Below, piece after piece: positions 44,176 through 55,512 of a stretch of DNA of 64,000 nt. This DNA comes from Frateuria_A sp049727805 (GTDB lineage Bacteria > Pseudomonadota > Gammaproteobacteria > Xanthomonadales > Rhodanobacteraceae). The translations under genes were made by a program, and so were the position numbers. How positions within the stretch are numbered: the stretch's first letter is position 1; the number at the start of each line of letters is the position of its first letter. The stretch lies in contig NZ_JBCNYA010000015.1 in NCBI RefSeq assembly GCF_049727805.1, positions 30,251 through 94,250 on the forward strand, given 5' to 3'. The notes beneath the pieces were generated by a model, which was not told the origin of the DNA, did no database searches, and saw only the letters and a list, made by a program, of their open reading frames with translations.

Positions 44176-46944
44176 ATGAGCGTTCGTCGCATGCTTCGCC
44201 TGCTCGCCATCGGGCTGTTCGTCGGTTGGATGCCGGCGGCCCTCGCGCAGGCCGCCACCGCTTCGACGGTAATCGCCGGCAAGGCGCGCTTCGAATTCCT
44301 CACCGCGTCGCTGGTGCGCATGGAGTACGCGCCCAGCGGGCGCTTCGTCGATGCACCCACGGCGGTGGTGCAGCAGCGCGACTGGCCTGCGGTGCAGGTC
44401 CGTTCCACACAGGAGCAGGGCTGGCTGGTCCTGGCTACCGACGCGGTGACGCTGCGCTACCGGCAGGGCAGCGGCCCGTTTTCGGCGGACAACCTCGAGG
44501 TGACCTGGCACGGTCCCGGTGGCCGCCCGAGCCATTGGCATCCGGACCAGGTGGACGATCAAAACCTCGGCGGGCTGACCTATTCGCTCGACGACCTGCG
44601 TTCGGCGAACGTGCCCGCCGATACGCGGGACAGCCCGGACGGCGTGGTCATCCCGGGCATCGAGGTGCCGCTGCGCAAGGCCACGCCGGGCCTGCTCAGC
44701 CGCAACGGCTGGGCACTCGTCGACGACAGCCGCACGCCGATGTGGAACGCGCGCACGCAATGGATCGAGCCGCGGCCGGACGCCTCCGGGCAGGACTGGT
44801 ACCTGTTCACCTATGCCAGCGACTACCACCGCGTGCTGCGCGACTATGCGGCACTGTGCGGCGCCATCCCGATGGTGCCGCGCTACGTGTTCGGTCCCTG
44901 GATCACCGATTTCAATTTCGAGTATTTCCCCGGTACCGCCGAAGCCGCCCGGCCGGATTTTCGCCGCTACGACCAGCAGGCGTTGCAGGGAGAGGTCACG
45001 CGGCTTCGCGGCGACGGCATCCCGGTCGACACGCTGGTGCTGGATTTCGCGTGGCACAACTACGGTTGGGACGGTGGCTACGACTGGAGCCCGCTGATCC
45101 CACGGCCACGGCAGTTCATCGACTGGCTGCACGCGCGTGGCATCAGGCTCGCGCTCAACGACCATCCCGGTTACGCCAACACGAGGGAGAGCATTCTTTC
45201 CTTCAGCGACACCCACGCGCCGCAGGTGCTGAAGGATCTCGGCCAGCCGCAGCCACCCAGGCCCGCGTTCGACGAGGACGTCTCCAGCCACTGGCGCTTC
45301 GCCACCGATCCGCACGATGAAGGGCTCGCTCAACGCTGGTTCGCGCCGGGCTTCGACGACGGCCGCTGGAAGCCCATCCGCACCGACCTGTCCTGGCAGG
45401 AACAGGGCTGGCCGGACTACCAGGGACCGGCCTGGTACCGCACGCGGGTTCGACTCCCGCCCAGCCTGCCGGCGCACCTGTACCTCTACCTGGGCGAGGT
45501 CGCGCAGGACTACCGGCTGTTCGTCAACGGCAAGGAAGTGCCGCACAGCCACGTGCAGTGGCCGCGTCGGCTGACCACGGCGGACATCGCGCCCTACGCC
45601 AGGGCCGGCCAGCCCAACGTGATCGCCCTGCGGGTGGTGCCGGGCAAGCGCGGCGGCGGCATCCTGCGCGGGCCGGTCGCATTGCGCGACGTGCCGGCGC
45701 CGGGACGCATCGCGTTCGATCTGTCCGACAAGGCGCAGGCCGATGTCTTCATGCGCGACCTGCACCAGCCTCTGATGCGCCAGGGCGTGGACCTGTGGTG
45801 GGTCGACGGAGGCAGCGGCGCCGCGAGCATGCCGGGGCTCGATCCGCAGATGTGGACCAACAAGGTCTTCTACGACCACGCGCAGCGCGCCACCGGCGAA
45901 CGCGCCTTCATCCTGGGCCGCTACGGCGGCTGGGGCAGCCAGCGCTATCCCGGCTTCTTCACCGGCGATACCTGGTCGGAGTGGCCGGTGCTGGCCTACG
46001 AGGTGGCTTACACCGCGCGCGGCGGCAATGTGGGCGTGGCCTACATGAGCCATGACATCGGCGGTTTCCACGACGGCAGGATCGACTTCGACCTCTACGC
46101 GCGCTGGATCGAGTTCGGCACCTTCAGCCCGATCCTGCGCATGCACAGCGCCCACGCCAACCCGCGCGAGGGCAACCTGCGCATGCCCTGGGTGTACGGC
46201 GGCAAGGGCGTGGCGCTGATGCGCAAGTACTTCACCCTGCGCGAGCAGCTGCTGCCCTACCTCTACACGCAGGCCTGGCTGGCGCACCGCGACAGCCTGC
46301 CGATCCTGCGCCCGCTCTACCTGGCCTGGCCCGAACGGGACGAGGCCTACCGGCACCCGTACGAATACCTCTTCGGCGAATCGATGCTGGTGGCGCCGGT
46401 GCTCGCGCCCGATGGCGACGTCACCATCTGGCTGCCGCCCGGCTCCTGGATCGATTTCTTCACCGGCAAGCGCCACGCGGGCGGCCGCAGCTTCCGCGCG
46501 CACTATGCGGTGGACCAGATCCCCGTGTTCGTGCGCGAGGGCGCGATCGTGCCCGAACAGGAACCGGCGGCTTATTCCGACGCCAAGCCGCTGGACCCGC
46601 TCATCGTCAACGTCTACGGCTCTGGCGACGGGCGATTCGAACTCTACGAGGACGACGGCCACTCCCTGGGCTACGCCAGTGGCCAGTACGCGTTGACACC
46701 GATCACGCATGCCAGCGAGGCGAACGGCGGGCAACGGCTGGTAATCGGGCCGGCGCACGGTCGCTATCCGGGGCAGCTCATGGCGCGCGCCTATGAGTTG
46801 CGCCTCCATGCGGCCGCCAGGCCCGCCGACATCCTCGTCGACGACCGCAAAGCCGATGGCTGGACCTGGGACGAGCGCAGCTCGACCGCGGTGCTGCGCG
46901 TGCACAGCCGCTCCGTGCGGGATACGCTCACGGTCCGCTGGTGA
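44176..46944 (+). CDS. GH31 alpha-glycosidase with an inserted beta-sandwich domain, exported
   Basis: 922 residues from the ATG at 44176 behind GGAGGAGG. The signal peptide ends ALAQA. An N-terminal GH31 beta-domain (about 30-235) leads to the barrel. GPWITDFNFEYF and LDFAWHNYGWDGGYDW mark early strands; between strands 3 and 4, residues about 370-505 form a separate jelly-roll-like insert (WFAPGFDDGRWKPI, YRTRVRLP, LFVNGKEV) resembling GH2-type sugar-binding domains. The nucleophile is D544 in WWVDGG and the acid/base D598 in FTGDTWSEW. HDIGGF and the proximal/distal C-terminal sandwiches follow. Substrate may be an alpha-xyloside or alpha-glucoside. Confidence 0.93.
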   Translation: MSVRRMLRLLAIGLFVGWMPAALAQAATASTVIAGKARFEFLTASLVRMEYAPSGRFVDAPTAVVQQRDWPAVQVRSTQEQGWLVLATDAVTLRYRQGSGPFSADNLEVTWHGPGGRPSHWHPDQVDDQNLGGLTYSLDDLRSANVPADTRDSPDGVVIPGIEVPLRKATPGLLSRNGWALVDDSRTPMWNARTQWIEPRPDASGQDWYLFTYASDYHRVLRDYAALCGAIPMVPRYVFGPWITDFNFEYFPGTAEAARPDFRRYDQQALQGEVTRLRGDGIPVDTLVLDFAWHNYGWDGGYDWSPLIPRPRQFIDWLHARGIRLALNDHPGYANTRESILSFSDTHAPQVLKDLGQPQPPRPAFDEDVSSHWRFATDPHDEGLAQRWFAPGFDDGRWKPIRTDLSWQEQGWPDYQGPAWYRTRVRLPPSLPAHLYLYLGEVAQDYRLFVNGKEVPHSHVQWPRRLTTADIAPYARAGQPNVIALRVVPGKRGGGILRGPVALRDVPAPGRIAFDLSDKAQADVFMRDLHQPLMRQGVDLWWVDGGSGAASMPGLDPQMWTNKVFYDHAQRATGERAFILGRYGGWGSQRYPGFFTGDTWSEWPVLAYEVAYTARGGNVGVAYMSHDIGGFHDGRIDFDLYARWIEFGTFSPILRMHSAHANPREGNLRMPWVYGGKGVALMRKYFTLREQLLPYLYTQAWLAHRDSLPILRPLYLAWPERDEAYRHPYEYLFGESMLVAPVLAPDGDVTIWLPPGSWIDFFTGKRHAGGRSFRAHYAVDQIPVFVREGAIVPEQEPAAYSDAKPLDPLIVNVYGSGDGRFELYEDDGHSLGYASGQYALTPITHASEANGGQRLVIGPAHGRYPGQLMARAYELRLHAAARPADILVDDRKADGWTWDERSSTAVLRVHSRSVRDTLTVRW

Positions 46945-46981
46945 CAGACACTCCCGGAATCGATCTGACCGGAGTTTTGCC

Positions 46982-47383
46982 ATGCCGATCCGCCTGGACC
47001 ACATCATCGTTCCCTCGCGCGACCGCAAGGCGGCGGCCAGGCTGCTTGCCGGTCTGCTGGACGTGCCCTGGTCGGAGGACACCCCGGCGGGCCCGTTCTC
47101 CCCGGTCTACGTGAACGATGAGCTCACCCTGGACGTGGGCGAGCTCGGCGGATTCTCGATGCAGCACTACTGCTTCCGCGTCGGCGAGGCCGAGTTCGAT
47201 GCCATCCTCGCCCGGCTGCAGGCCAAGGGCATCGCCTACCGCAGCACGCCGATGGGCGCAGTGGACATGCAGGTGAGGAATTCGCCGGGCGGCGGCCGCA
47301 ACGTGTACTGGAGCGAGCCGGATGGGCATGCCTGGGAAATGCTGACGGTGAGCTACGCCCGGATGCCTCCTCAGGAGACTTGA
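46982..47383 (+). CDS. VOC (glyoxalase/dioxygenase fold) protein
   Basis: 133 residues from the ATG at 46982. It opens with the VOC pattern MPIRLDHIIVPSRD, has YCFRVGEAEFDAIL at about 65-78, and ends with VYWSEPDGHAWEML near 115-125. One VOC module pair (two beta-alpha-beta-beta-beta units) is present. Metal ligands are expected at the early histidine and the late glutamate. Substrate unknown. The gene starts 37 bases after the GH31 stop, so they may share a transcript. Confidence 0.85.
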   Translation: MPIRLDHIIVPSRDRKAAARLLAGLLDVPWSEDTPAGPFSPVYVNDELTLDVGELGGFSMQHYCFRVGEAEFDAILARLQAKGIAYRSTPMGAVDMQVRNSPGGGRNVYWSEPDGHAWEMLTVSYARMPPQET

Positions 47384-47411
47384 ACGCGCGGGCAGCGCCG
47401 CGACAAAAGGA

Positions 47412-47438
47412 AACGCCGCCGGTGATGCCGGCGGCGTT
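47412..47438. terminator. Terminator between the VOC gene and gcvP
   Basis: An 11-base perfect stem, AACGCCGCCGG with its complement, encloses a five-base loop. On the minus strand it is followed by TTCCTTTTG, suiting gcvP; the plus-strand side lacks a good T-run. Confidence 0.82.
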
Positions 47439-47465
47439 GGTTCGTTCCGGTCTTCCAGCGACCCG

Positions 47466-50354
<2,889 letters not shown>

Positions 50355-50399
50355 GGCGGGCGTCCGAAGGCAACGCGTGCATGCCGCACGCGGGGCGCC

Positions 50400-50573
50400 C
50401 CTCTGTCCTTTTGCCTGAGAGTTTGGAAGCTGCTCGTCGGGTGACGGTCGCTTCGTGCCCCTTCGGCGGCGGATTCAACCGCTCTCTCCAGAGTTTTTGC
50501 ACGCGGCGGTATCGGGCCTGAGCGATTACGGGCGTTGCGTCTTCGGCAGCGGGCTGTTCCCCGCTTCTCCCGC
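50400..50573 (-). ncRNA. Tandem glycine riboswitch
   Basis: On the minus strand two aptamers lie in series upstream of gcvP. The first runs from CGGGAGAAGCGG (50561-50572) through GCCGAAGACGCAAC and a CTCAGGCCCGATACC stretch to AACTCTGG. The second starts GGAGAGAGC (50481-50489), continues GCCGCCGAAGGGGCA, and ends AACTCTCAGGCAAAAGGACAGAGG. These are the conserved glycine-aptamer segments (GCCGAAG, CTCAGGCAAA-AGGACAGA). By family knowledge glycine binding turns on glycine-cleavage genes. About 45 bases remain between the second aptamer and the ATG for the switch. Confidence 0.95.
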
Positions 50574-50589
50574 CGCGTGCGAAGGGGCG

Positions 50590-50595
50590 ATTATA
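50590..50595 (-). promoter_or_regulatory. -10 element of the gcvP transcript
   Basis: A perfect TATAAT on the minus strand lies 17 bases upstream of the first glycine aptamer, so transcription would begin at the aptamer's 5' edge. No good -35 hexamer is visible at 16-18 bases. Confidence 0.65.
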
Positions 50596-50691
50596 CAGGC
50601 CGGCCACTGCCTCGCGTGCGCGATCACCTTAACGGCGGAAGCGTGCGGCAGGCGCCTGTACGATGCTTTTCCCCCGCCACAGGAGCTTTCC

Positions 50692-51111
50692 ATGCCCCCG
50701 TTCCGACTCGAACAGATCGACCACGTGGTGCTGCGCGTGCACGACCTGGCGGCGATGCAGGCGTTCTACTGCGACGTGCTCGGCTGTACCGAGGAGCGGC
50801 GCCAGGACGCCATCGGCCTGGTGCAACTGCGTGCCGGCACTTCGTTGATCGACCTGGTGCCGCTGGACGGCAAGCTCGGCCGCCTCGGCGGCGCTGGACC
50901 GGGCAAGGAAGGCCACAACATGGACCACCTGTGCCTGAGCGTGGAGGGCTACGACGAGCAAGCCATCGTGGCGCACCTGAAGGCACACGGCGTGCGCGTG
51001 GGCGACATCGGTTCGCGCTACGGCGCGCAGGGCGAAGGACCGTCGATCTACTGCTACGACCCGCAGGGGAACATGGTGGAGCTGAAGGGGCCGCCGGCCG
51101 CCTCGAACTGA
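50692..51111 (+). CDS. VOC-family protein (glyoxalase-like)
   Basis: 139 residues from the ATG at 50692 behind AGGAG. IDHVVLRVHDLAAMQAFYCDVLG at the N-terminus, LIDLVPLDG near 60, MDHLCLSVEGYD near 78 and SIYCYDPQGNMVELKG near the end give the full VOC pattern with H near 10, H near 79 and E near 130 as likely metal ligands. It resembles small single-domain glyoxalase-like enzymes; substrate cannot be told. It is divergent from gcvP, with the riboswitch promoter between them. Confidence 0.87.
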   Translation: MPPFRLEQIDHVVLRVHDLAAMQAFYCDVLGCTEERRQDAIGLVQLRAGTSLIDLVPLDGKLGRLGGAGPGKEGHNMDHLCLSVEGYDEQAIVAHLKAHGVRVGDIGSRYGAQGEGPSIYCYDPQGNMVELKGPPAASN

Positions 51112-51112
51112 G

Positions 51113-51259
51113 CCTCTTCCCTCCGGGGAGAGCGTTGGGTGAGGGGGCACTCTTGCGGTGGACGTGCTACGTGCGGTCTTTATGTAAGCGCGGCAGTGGC
51201 GGCCAATCCCGCGAGCCCCGACCCCTCACCCCGGCCCTCTCCCCGGAGGGGAGAGGGAG
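51113..51259. repeat. Intergenic repeat family B, inverted pair
   Basis: Arms at 51113-51147 and 51222-51259 belong to the same family as 8995-9114, again in inverted orientation and spaced by about 75 bases, but in the opposite order: the GGTGAGGGG-ending arm comes first. It fills the gap after the VOC gene stop. Confidence 0.78.
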
Positions 51260-51274
51260 CAAAGGGCGGAAACG

Positions 51275-51299
51275 AAAAAGCCCGCCTTGCGGCGGGCTT
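51275..51299 (-). terminator. Terminator of tRNA-Leu
   Basis: On the minus strand AAGCCCGCC pairs with GGCGGGCTT around a GCAA loop and is followed by TTTTCGTTT. It starts 11 bases after the tRNA 3' end. Confidence 0.9.
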
Positions 51300-51309
51300 C
51301 ATCTACAAT

Positions 51310-51394
<85 letters not shown>

Positions 51395-51432
51395 AGGTGT
51401 CGCGCGACCCGTTCGGGCTGCGCGAGCCGCGT

Positions 51433-51461
51433 AGAGTAGGCACCTCCCCCAAGCTTGTCAA
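51433..51461 (-). promoter_or_regulatory. Promoter of tRNA-Leu
   Basis: Minus-strand TTGACA (51456-51461), a perfect -35, is followed after 17 bases by TACTCT (51433-51438). The start would lie about 30 bases upstream of the tRNA 5' end. Confidence 0.82.
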
Positions 51462-51530
51462 CACTTCGTTGATAGGAATTTCATCGCCGCGCGCGCCATG
51501 CTGCGCGGCGCTCAGACACAAGGACACTAC

Positions 51531-54335
51531 GTGACCCGAAAGAAGACATCCCGCACCGGCAAGGGCGGCGATACCCGCGCAGACACCCGCGCACCGAAAC
51601 CCCGCTCACGCCGCGCACCGCCGGCCGCCGCACCGGCCTCCAGGGGCGGGCGCGATCCGTTCGCTGAACGTGAGGCGCAACGCTACGAGCGGCCGATTCC
51701 CAGCCGCGAGGCGATCCTGGCGCTGCTGGACGAGCGTGGCGAGATGCTCAGCGAAGCGCGCATCGCCGAGGCGCTCGGCCTCCACGACGAGTACGAGATC
51801 TCTGCGCTGCGCAAGCGGCTCGGCGCGATGGTGCGCGACGGCCAACTGCTGCAGGGTCGGCGCGGCGATTTCGCGCCGGTGCGCAAGCTGGACCTGATCC
51901 CGGGCGTGGTGCTCGCCAACGCCGAAGGCTACGGCTTCCTGCGTCCGGACGAGGGCGGCGACGATCTCTACCTTTCGCCGCAGCAGATGCGCACCGTGCT
52001 GCACGGCGACCGCGTGCTTGCCAGCGTGGTCGGCATCGACCGTCGCGGCCGCCGCCAGGGCGCCATCGCCGAGGTGCTGCAGCGGCGCTCGCCGCGACTG
52101 GTCGGCCGGGTGGTGGTCGAGAACGGCGTGACGCTGGTGTCGCCCGACGACCGGCGCCTGCATCAGGACGTGATGGTTCCGCCGGGGCAGGAGCAGGGCG
52201 CCCGTGCCGGCCAGATCGTGGTGGCCGAGATCACCGATCCGCCCACGCCCCATCGCGGCCCGCTGGGCCGCATCGTCTCGGTGCTGGGCGAGCGCCTGCA
52301 GCCCTCGCTGCTGGTGGAGATGGCGATCGCCAGCCACGACCTGCCGCACGAGTGGCCGGCCGAGGTGCTGCGCGACGCCGCGCAGGTCGAGCCGGAGGTG
52401 ACCGCCGCCGAGCGCCAGGGCCGTACCGACCTGCGCAAGCTGCCGCTGGTAACCATCGACGGCGCCGACGCGCGCGACTTCGATGATGCGGTCTACGCCG
52501 AGCCGCGCCGTGGCGGCGGCTGGCGGCTGGTGGTGGCGATCGCCGACGTCTCGCATTACGTCAAGGTCGGCAGCCCGCTGGACCGCGAGGCCTACGAGCG
52601 CAGCACCTCGACCTACTTCCCGGGCTTCGTCGTGCCGATGCTGCCGGAGACGTTGTCCAACGGCATCTGCTCGCTCAATCCGAAGGTCGAGCGGCTGTGC
52701 ATGGTCTGCGACATGCAGATCGACGCCGACGGCGAGGTGGTGAAGTCGAAGTTCTACGACGCGGTGATGCGTTCGCACGCGCGGCTGACGTACGACATCG
52801 TGTGGCAGGCGGTGGGCCTGCTCGACCCGGAGGCGCGCGACCAGGTCGCCGACGTGCTGCCGCAGCTCGAACACCTGCACACGCTGTACAAGGCGATGGC
52901 CGCGCAGCGCAAGCGCCGCGGCGCGATCGACTTCGAGACGCCGGAGGTCAAGTTCCGCCTCGACCAGCGCGGTGAGGTCGAGTCGATGGGCGCCACCGAG
53001 CGCAACGACGCGCACAAGCTGATCGAGGAGTGCATGATCGCCGCCAACGTGCAGGCGGCCACGTTCCTGACGAAGAAGAAGATTCCCGCGCTGTTCCGCG
53101 CGCACGAGCCGCCGCCGGCGGAGAAATACGAGGACCTGCAGCAGTTCCTGCGCGAGTTCAAGCTGCGCATGCCGCCGGTGGAGGAAGTCACCCCCGGCGA
53201 CTTCGCGGACGTCCTGCGCATGGTGCACGACCGGCCCGAGCGCGAGCTGATCCAGTCGGTGCTGCTGCGCGCGCAGAGCCTGGCTGCCTACCAGCCGGAG
53301 AACCGCGGGCATTTCGGCCTGTCGCTGGAAGCCTATGCGCACTTCACCTCGCCGATCCGCCGCTATCCGGACCTGCTGGTGCATCGAGCGATCCGCTATG
53401 CGCTGACCGGCGGCAAGCCGAAGGATTACGTCTACACGCCTGCCGAGATGGCCGCCATGGCCGTGCATTGCTCGCAACGCGAGCGGCGTGCGGAGGAGGC
53501 CGAACGCGACGTCGACGAGCGCTTCAAGACCGCATGGCTGTCCAAGCACGTCGGCAGCGAGTTCGACGGCGTGATCACCGGCGTCACCTCGTTCGGCCTG
53601 TTCGTGGAACTGGAGGAGTCGCGCGTGTCGGGCCTGGTGCACATCAGCCAGTTGGCCAACGACTATTACCACTTCGATCCGGTCCGCAAGCTGCTCAAGG
53701 GCGAGCGCACCGGCGAGCAGTTCCGCCTGGGCGACCACGTGCGCGTGCAGGTGCTGCGCGCCAGCCTGGAGGACCGCAAGATCGATTTCCGCCTGGCGCC
53801 GCGGCGCGAGCAGGCACCGCCGCCCAAGGCGCCGCGCAAGGCCTACGACTACAGCGCCAGCGGCGAGCGTTACTCACTGCCCAGGCCGGCCGCTGCACCG
53901 ACCGCCCAGCCGACCGGCATGTTCGGCCGCGCTGCCCGGGCGGTGGGCCGGGCGTTCGGGCGCGGCGCGCCGGCAGCGCCCGCGCCCGCGGTGCCGGTGC
54001 CCGCCATCGGCGATAATCGCGCGCTCCGGGGGAAGGCCAAGATGGTATCCGAGGCCACGGGCCGACCGGCCGTGCCATCCGACTCCGGTCAACCGAAACT
54101 GCGGAGCAAGGTGACCAAGACGGCTTCCGAAGCGCTCGGCCGGCCGGCCATTCCGCCCGAGGCGAAGTCGCCGAAGAAGGGCGGCCAGGCAGGCAACCGG
54201 GCCAAGGGCAACCGCGCAAGGAACAACCCCAGCGGGCCGGGCACGACCGGCGGCGGCAAGCGCAAGGCACTGGAGGCCGCGTCCGCCGCCGCCAAGCGCC
54301 CGGGCCGGCAACGCAAACCGAAGGGCAAGGCATGA
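51531..54335 (+). CDS. rnr: Ribonuclease R
   Basis: 934 residues from the GTG at 51531, preceded by AAGGA; the ATG at 51498 adds unconserved residues. Basic N-terminus, winged helix (about 55-115), cold-shock domains, then the RNB catalytic domain with the metal-binding aspartates in DARDFDDAVY near 317-326 and FTSPIRRYPDL near 605. An S1 domain (EFDGVITGVTSFGLFVEL) is near 678. It degrades structured RNA 3' to 5'. The C-terminal 170 residues are a long basic, alanine/proline-rich tail with two similar motifs, SEATGRPAVP and SEALGRPAIP. E. coli RNase R is about 120 residues shorter. Confidence 0.96.
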   Translation: MTRKKTSRTGKGGDTRADTRAPKPRSRRAPPAAAPASRGGRDPFAEREAQRYERPIPSREAILALLDERGEMLSEARIAEALGLHDEYEISALRKRLGAMVRDGQLLQGRRGDFAPVRKLDLIPGVVLANAEGYGFLRPDEGGDDLYLSPQQMRTVLHGDRVLASVVGIDRRGRRQGAIAEVLQRRSPRLVGRVVVENGVTLVSPDDRRLHQDVMVPPGQEQGARAGQIVVAEITDPPTPHRGPLGRIVSVLGERLQPSLLVEMAIASHDLPHEWPAEVLRDAAQVEPEVTAAERQGRTDLRKLPLVTIDGADARDFDDAVYAEPRRGGGWRLVVAIADVSHYVKVGSPLDREAYERSTSTYFPGFVVPMLPETLSNGICSLNPKVERLCMVCDMQIDADGEVVKSKFYDAVMRSHARLTYDIVWQAVGLLDPEARDQVADVLPQLEHLHTLYKAMAAQRKRRGAIDFETPEVKFRLDQRGEVESMGATERNDAHKLIEECMIAANVQAATFLTKKKIPALFRAHEPPPAEKYEDLQQFLREFKLRMPPVEEVTPGDFADVLRMVHDRPERELIQSVLLRAQSLAAYQPENRGHFGLSLEAYAHFTSPIRRYPDLLVHRAIRYALTGGKPKDYVYTPAEMAAMAVHCSQRERRAEEAERDVDERFKTAWLSKHVGSEFDGVITGVTSFGLFVELEESRVSGLVHISQLANDYYHFDPVRKLLKGERTGEQFRLGDHVRVQVLRASLEDRKIDFRLAPRREQAPPPKAPRKAYDYSASGERYSLPRPAAAPTAQPTGMFGRAARAVGRAFGRGAPAAPAPAVPVPAIGDNRALRGKAKMVSEATGRPAVPSDSGQPKLRSKVTKTASEALGRPAIPPEAKSPKKGGQAGNRAKGNRARNNPSGPGTTGGGKRKALEAASAAAKRPGRQRKPKGKA

Positions 54336-55084
54336 GCGAAAGCTGGATCGTCGGCATCAACCCGGTCGAGGGCGCACTGGCCAACGACGTCGCGCGCGTG
54401 CGCGAGGTGCTGGTGGACATTGCCACCGCGCAGCGCAACGCGCGCATCAAGGAGCTGGTCGACCGGGCGCGCGCGCACCACATCCCGGTACACCATCGCC
54501 CGCGCGAGCAGTTGGACAAGCTGGCCGGGCAGGCGCGCCACCAGGGCATCGTGGCGCTGTACGAGCCGCCGCCGATGGCCCACGAGGGCGAACTGGCCGG
54601 CCTGATCGAGCGCGACGGCATGGAAACGCTGGTGCTGGTGCTCGACGGCGTCACCGACCCGCACAACCTGGGCGCCTGCCTGCGCTCGGCCGCGGCGGCC
54701 AAGGTGACCGCGGTGATCGTGCCGAAGGATCGCGCCGTCGGCCTGACGCCCGTGGTGCGCCGTGCGTCGGCCGGCGGCGCCGACCGCGTGCCGCTGGTGG
54801 CGGTCACCAACCTGGCGCGCACGCTGCGCGAACTGAAGGACGCCGGCGTGTGGATCACCGGGCTGGCCGGCGACACCGAAACATCCGTCTACGAGGTCGA
54901 CTTCCGTGGCCCGGTGGCCGTGGTGCTCGGCAGCGAGGGCGAGGGCATGCGCCGGCTCACCCGCGAGCTGTGCGACTTCGTGGCGAAGATCCCGATGCCT
55001 GGGACGATGGAAAGCCTCAACGTTTCGGTCGCCACCGGCGTGGTGCTGTTCGAGGCCCTGCGCCAGCGCGGAGAGAAGCGATGA
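54332..55084 (+). CDS. rlmB: 23S rRNA (guanosine-2'-O-)-methyltransferase RlmB
   Basis: 250 residues. An N-terminal L7Ae-like substrate domain (GINPVEGAL start) and a SPOUT methyltransferase domain with DGVTDPHNLGACLRSA near 107-122, VLGSEGEGMRRL near 195 and IPMPGTMESLNVSVA near 217, the knot motif. It methylates G2251 of 23S rRNA. Overlaps rnr by four bases (ATGA), the same gene pair order as in enterobacteria. Confidence 0.97.
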   Translation: MSESWIVGINPVEGALANDVARVREVLVDIATAQRNARIKELVDRARAHHIPVHHRPREQLDKLAGQARHQGIVALYEPPPMAHEGELAGLIERDGMETLVLVLDGVTDPHNLGACLRSAAAAKVTAVIVPKDRAVGLTPVVRRASAGGADRVPLVAVTNLARTLRELKDAGVWITGLAGDTETSVYEVDFRGPVAVVLGSEGEGMRRLTRELCDFVAKIPMPGTMESLNVSVATGVVLFEALRQRGEKR

Positions 55085-55362
55085 GCACGCTGTTCTGGTA
55101 CGACTGGGCCGGATTCGTCGGCGTGGTGCTGGTGCTGCTTGCGTTCCTGCTGTTGCAGGCCCACAAGCTGCATGGCAACGGGCTGACCTATCAGCTCATG
55201 AACGTCTTCGGCGCACTGGGCGTGACGCTGTCGCTGCTGTTCGGCAGCTTCAACGTCTCGGCGTTCGCGCTGGAGGTGGCGTGGATGGCGATCGGCATCT
55301 TCGGCATCGTGCGCAGCGCGAGGCGGCGGCAGGCGAAAAAGGCGGCCGGGCCGGACGTGTAG
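55081..55362 (+). CDS. Small membrane protein, CBU_0592-like
   Basis: 93 residues from an ATG overlapping the rlmB stop by four bases. Three hydrophobic segments are visible: FVGVVLVLLAFLLLQ near 12-26, YQLMNVFGALGVTLSLLF near 37-54 and ALEVAWMAIGIFGIV near 62-77, followed by a basic tail. The YQL-N-GA pattern resembles the CBU_0592 family of small membrane proteins. Function unknown; coupling with rnr-rlmB suggests co-expression only. Confidence 0.75.
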   Translation: MSTLFWYDWAGFVGVVLVLLAFLLLQAHKLHGNGLTYQLMNVFGALGVTLSLLFGSFNVSAFALEVAWMAIGIFGIVRSARRRQAKKAAGPDV

Positions 55363-55369
55363 GTTCGTC

Positions 55370-55510
55370 GCAAGGCTTCCCCCATCCGCCCTCCGTGGAA
55401 CGGGGAAGGATTCGAGTGCCGGCTACCCGTCGGGATTCGGGGACGTCGCCTACCGAGCCTTCCCCCGCTCCGCGGGGGAAGGTGCCGACAGGCGGATGGG
55501 GGAGGGCTTG
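55370..55510. repeat. Intergenic repeat family C, inverted pair
   Basis: Arms at about 55370-55411 and 55454-55510 share CAAGGCTTCCCCCATCCGCC in inverted form, with an extra C-run/G-run hairpin in the second arm. The family also fills 10272-10531. It sits between the small membrane protein gene and the convergent phoU and may serve as the transcription end for both. Confidence 0.78.
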
Positions 55511-55512
55511 CC

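Noticed and set aside
53870..54335. Frameshift or run-on suspected at the end of rnr because of the long tail
   Set aside because: The frame continues cleanly to a stop that overlaps rlmB by four bases, and basic tails are normal for RNase R.
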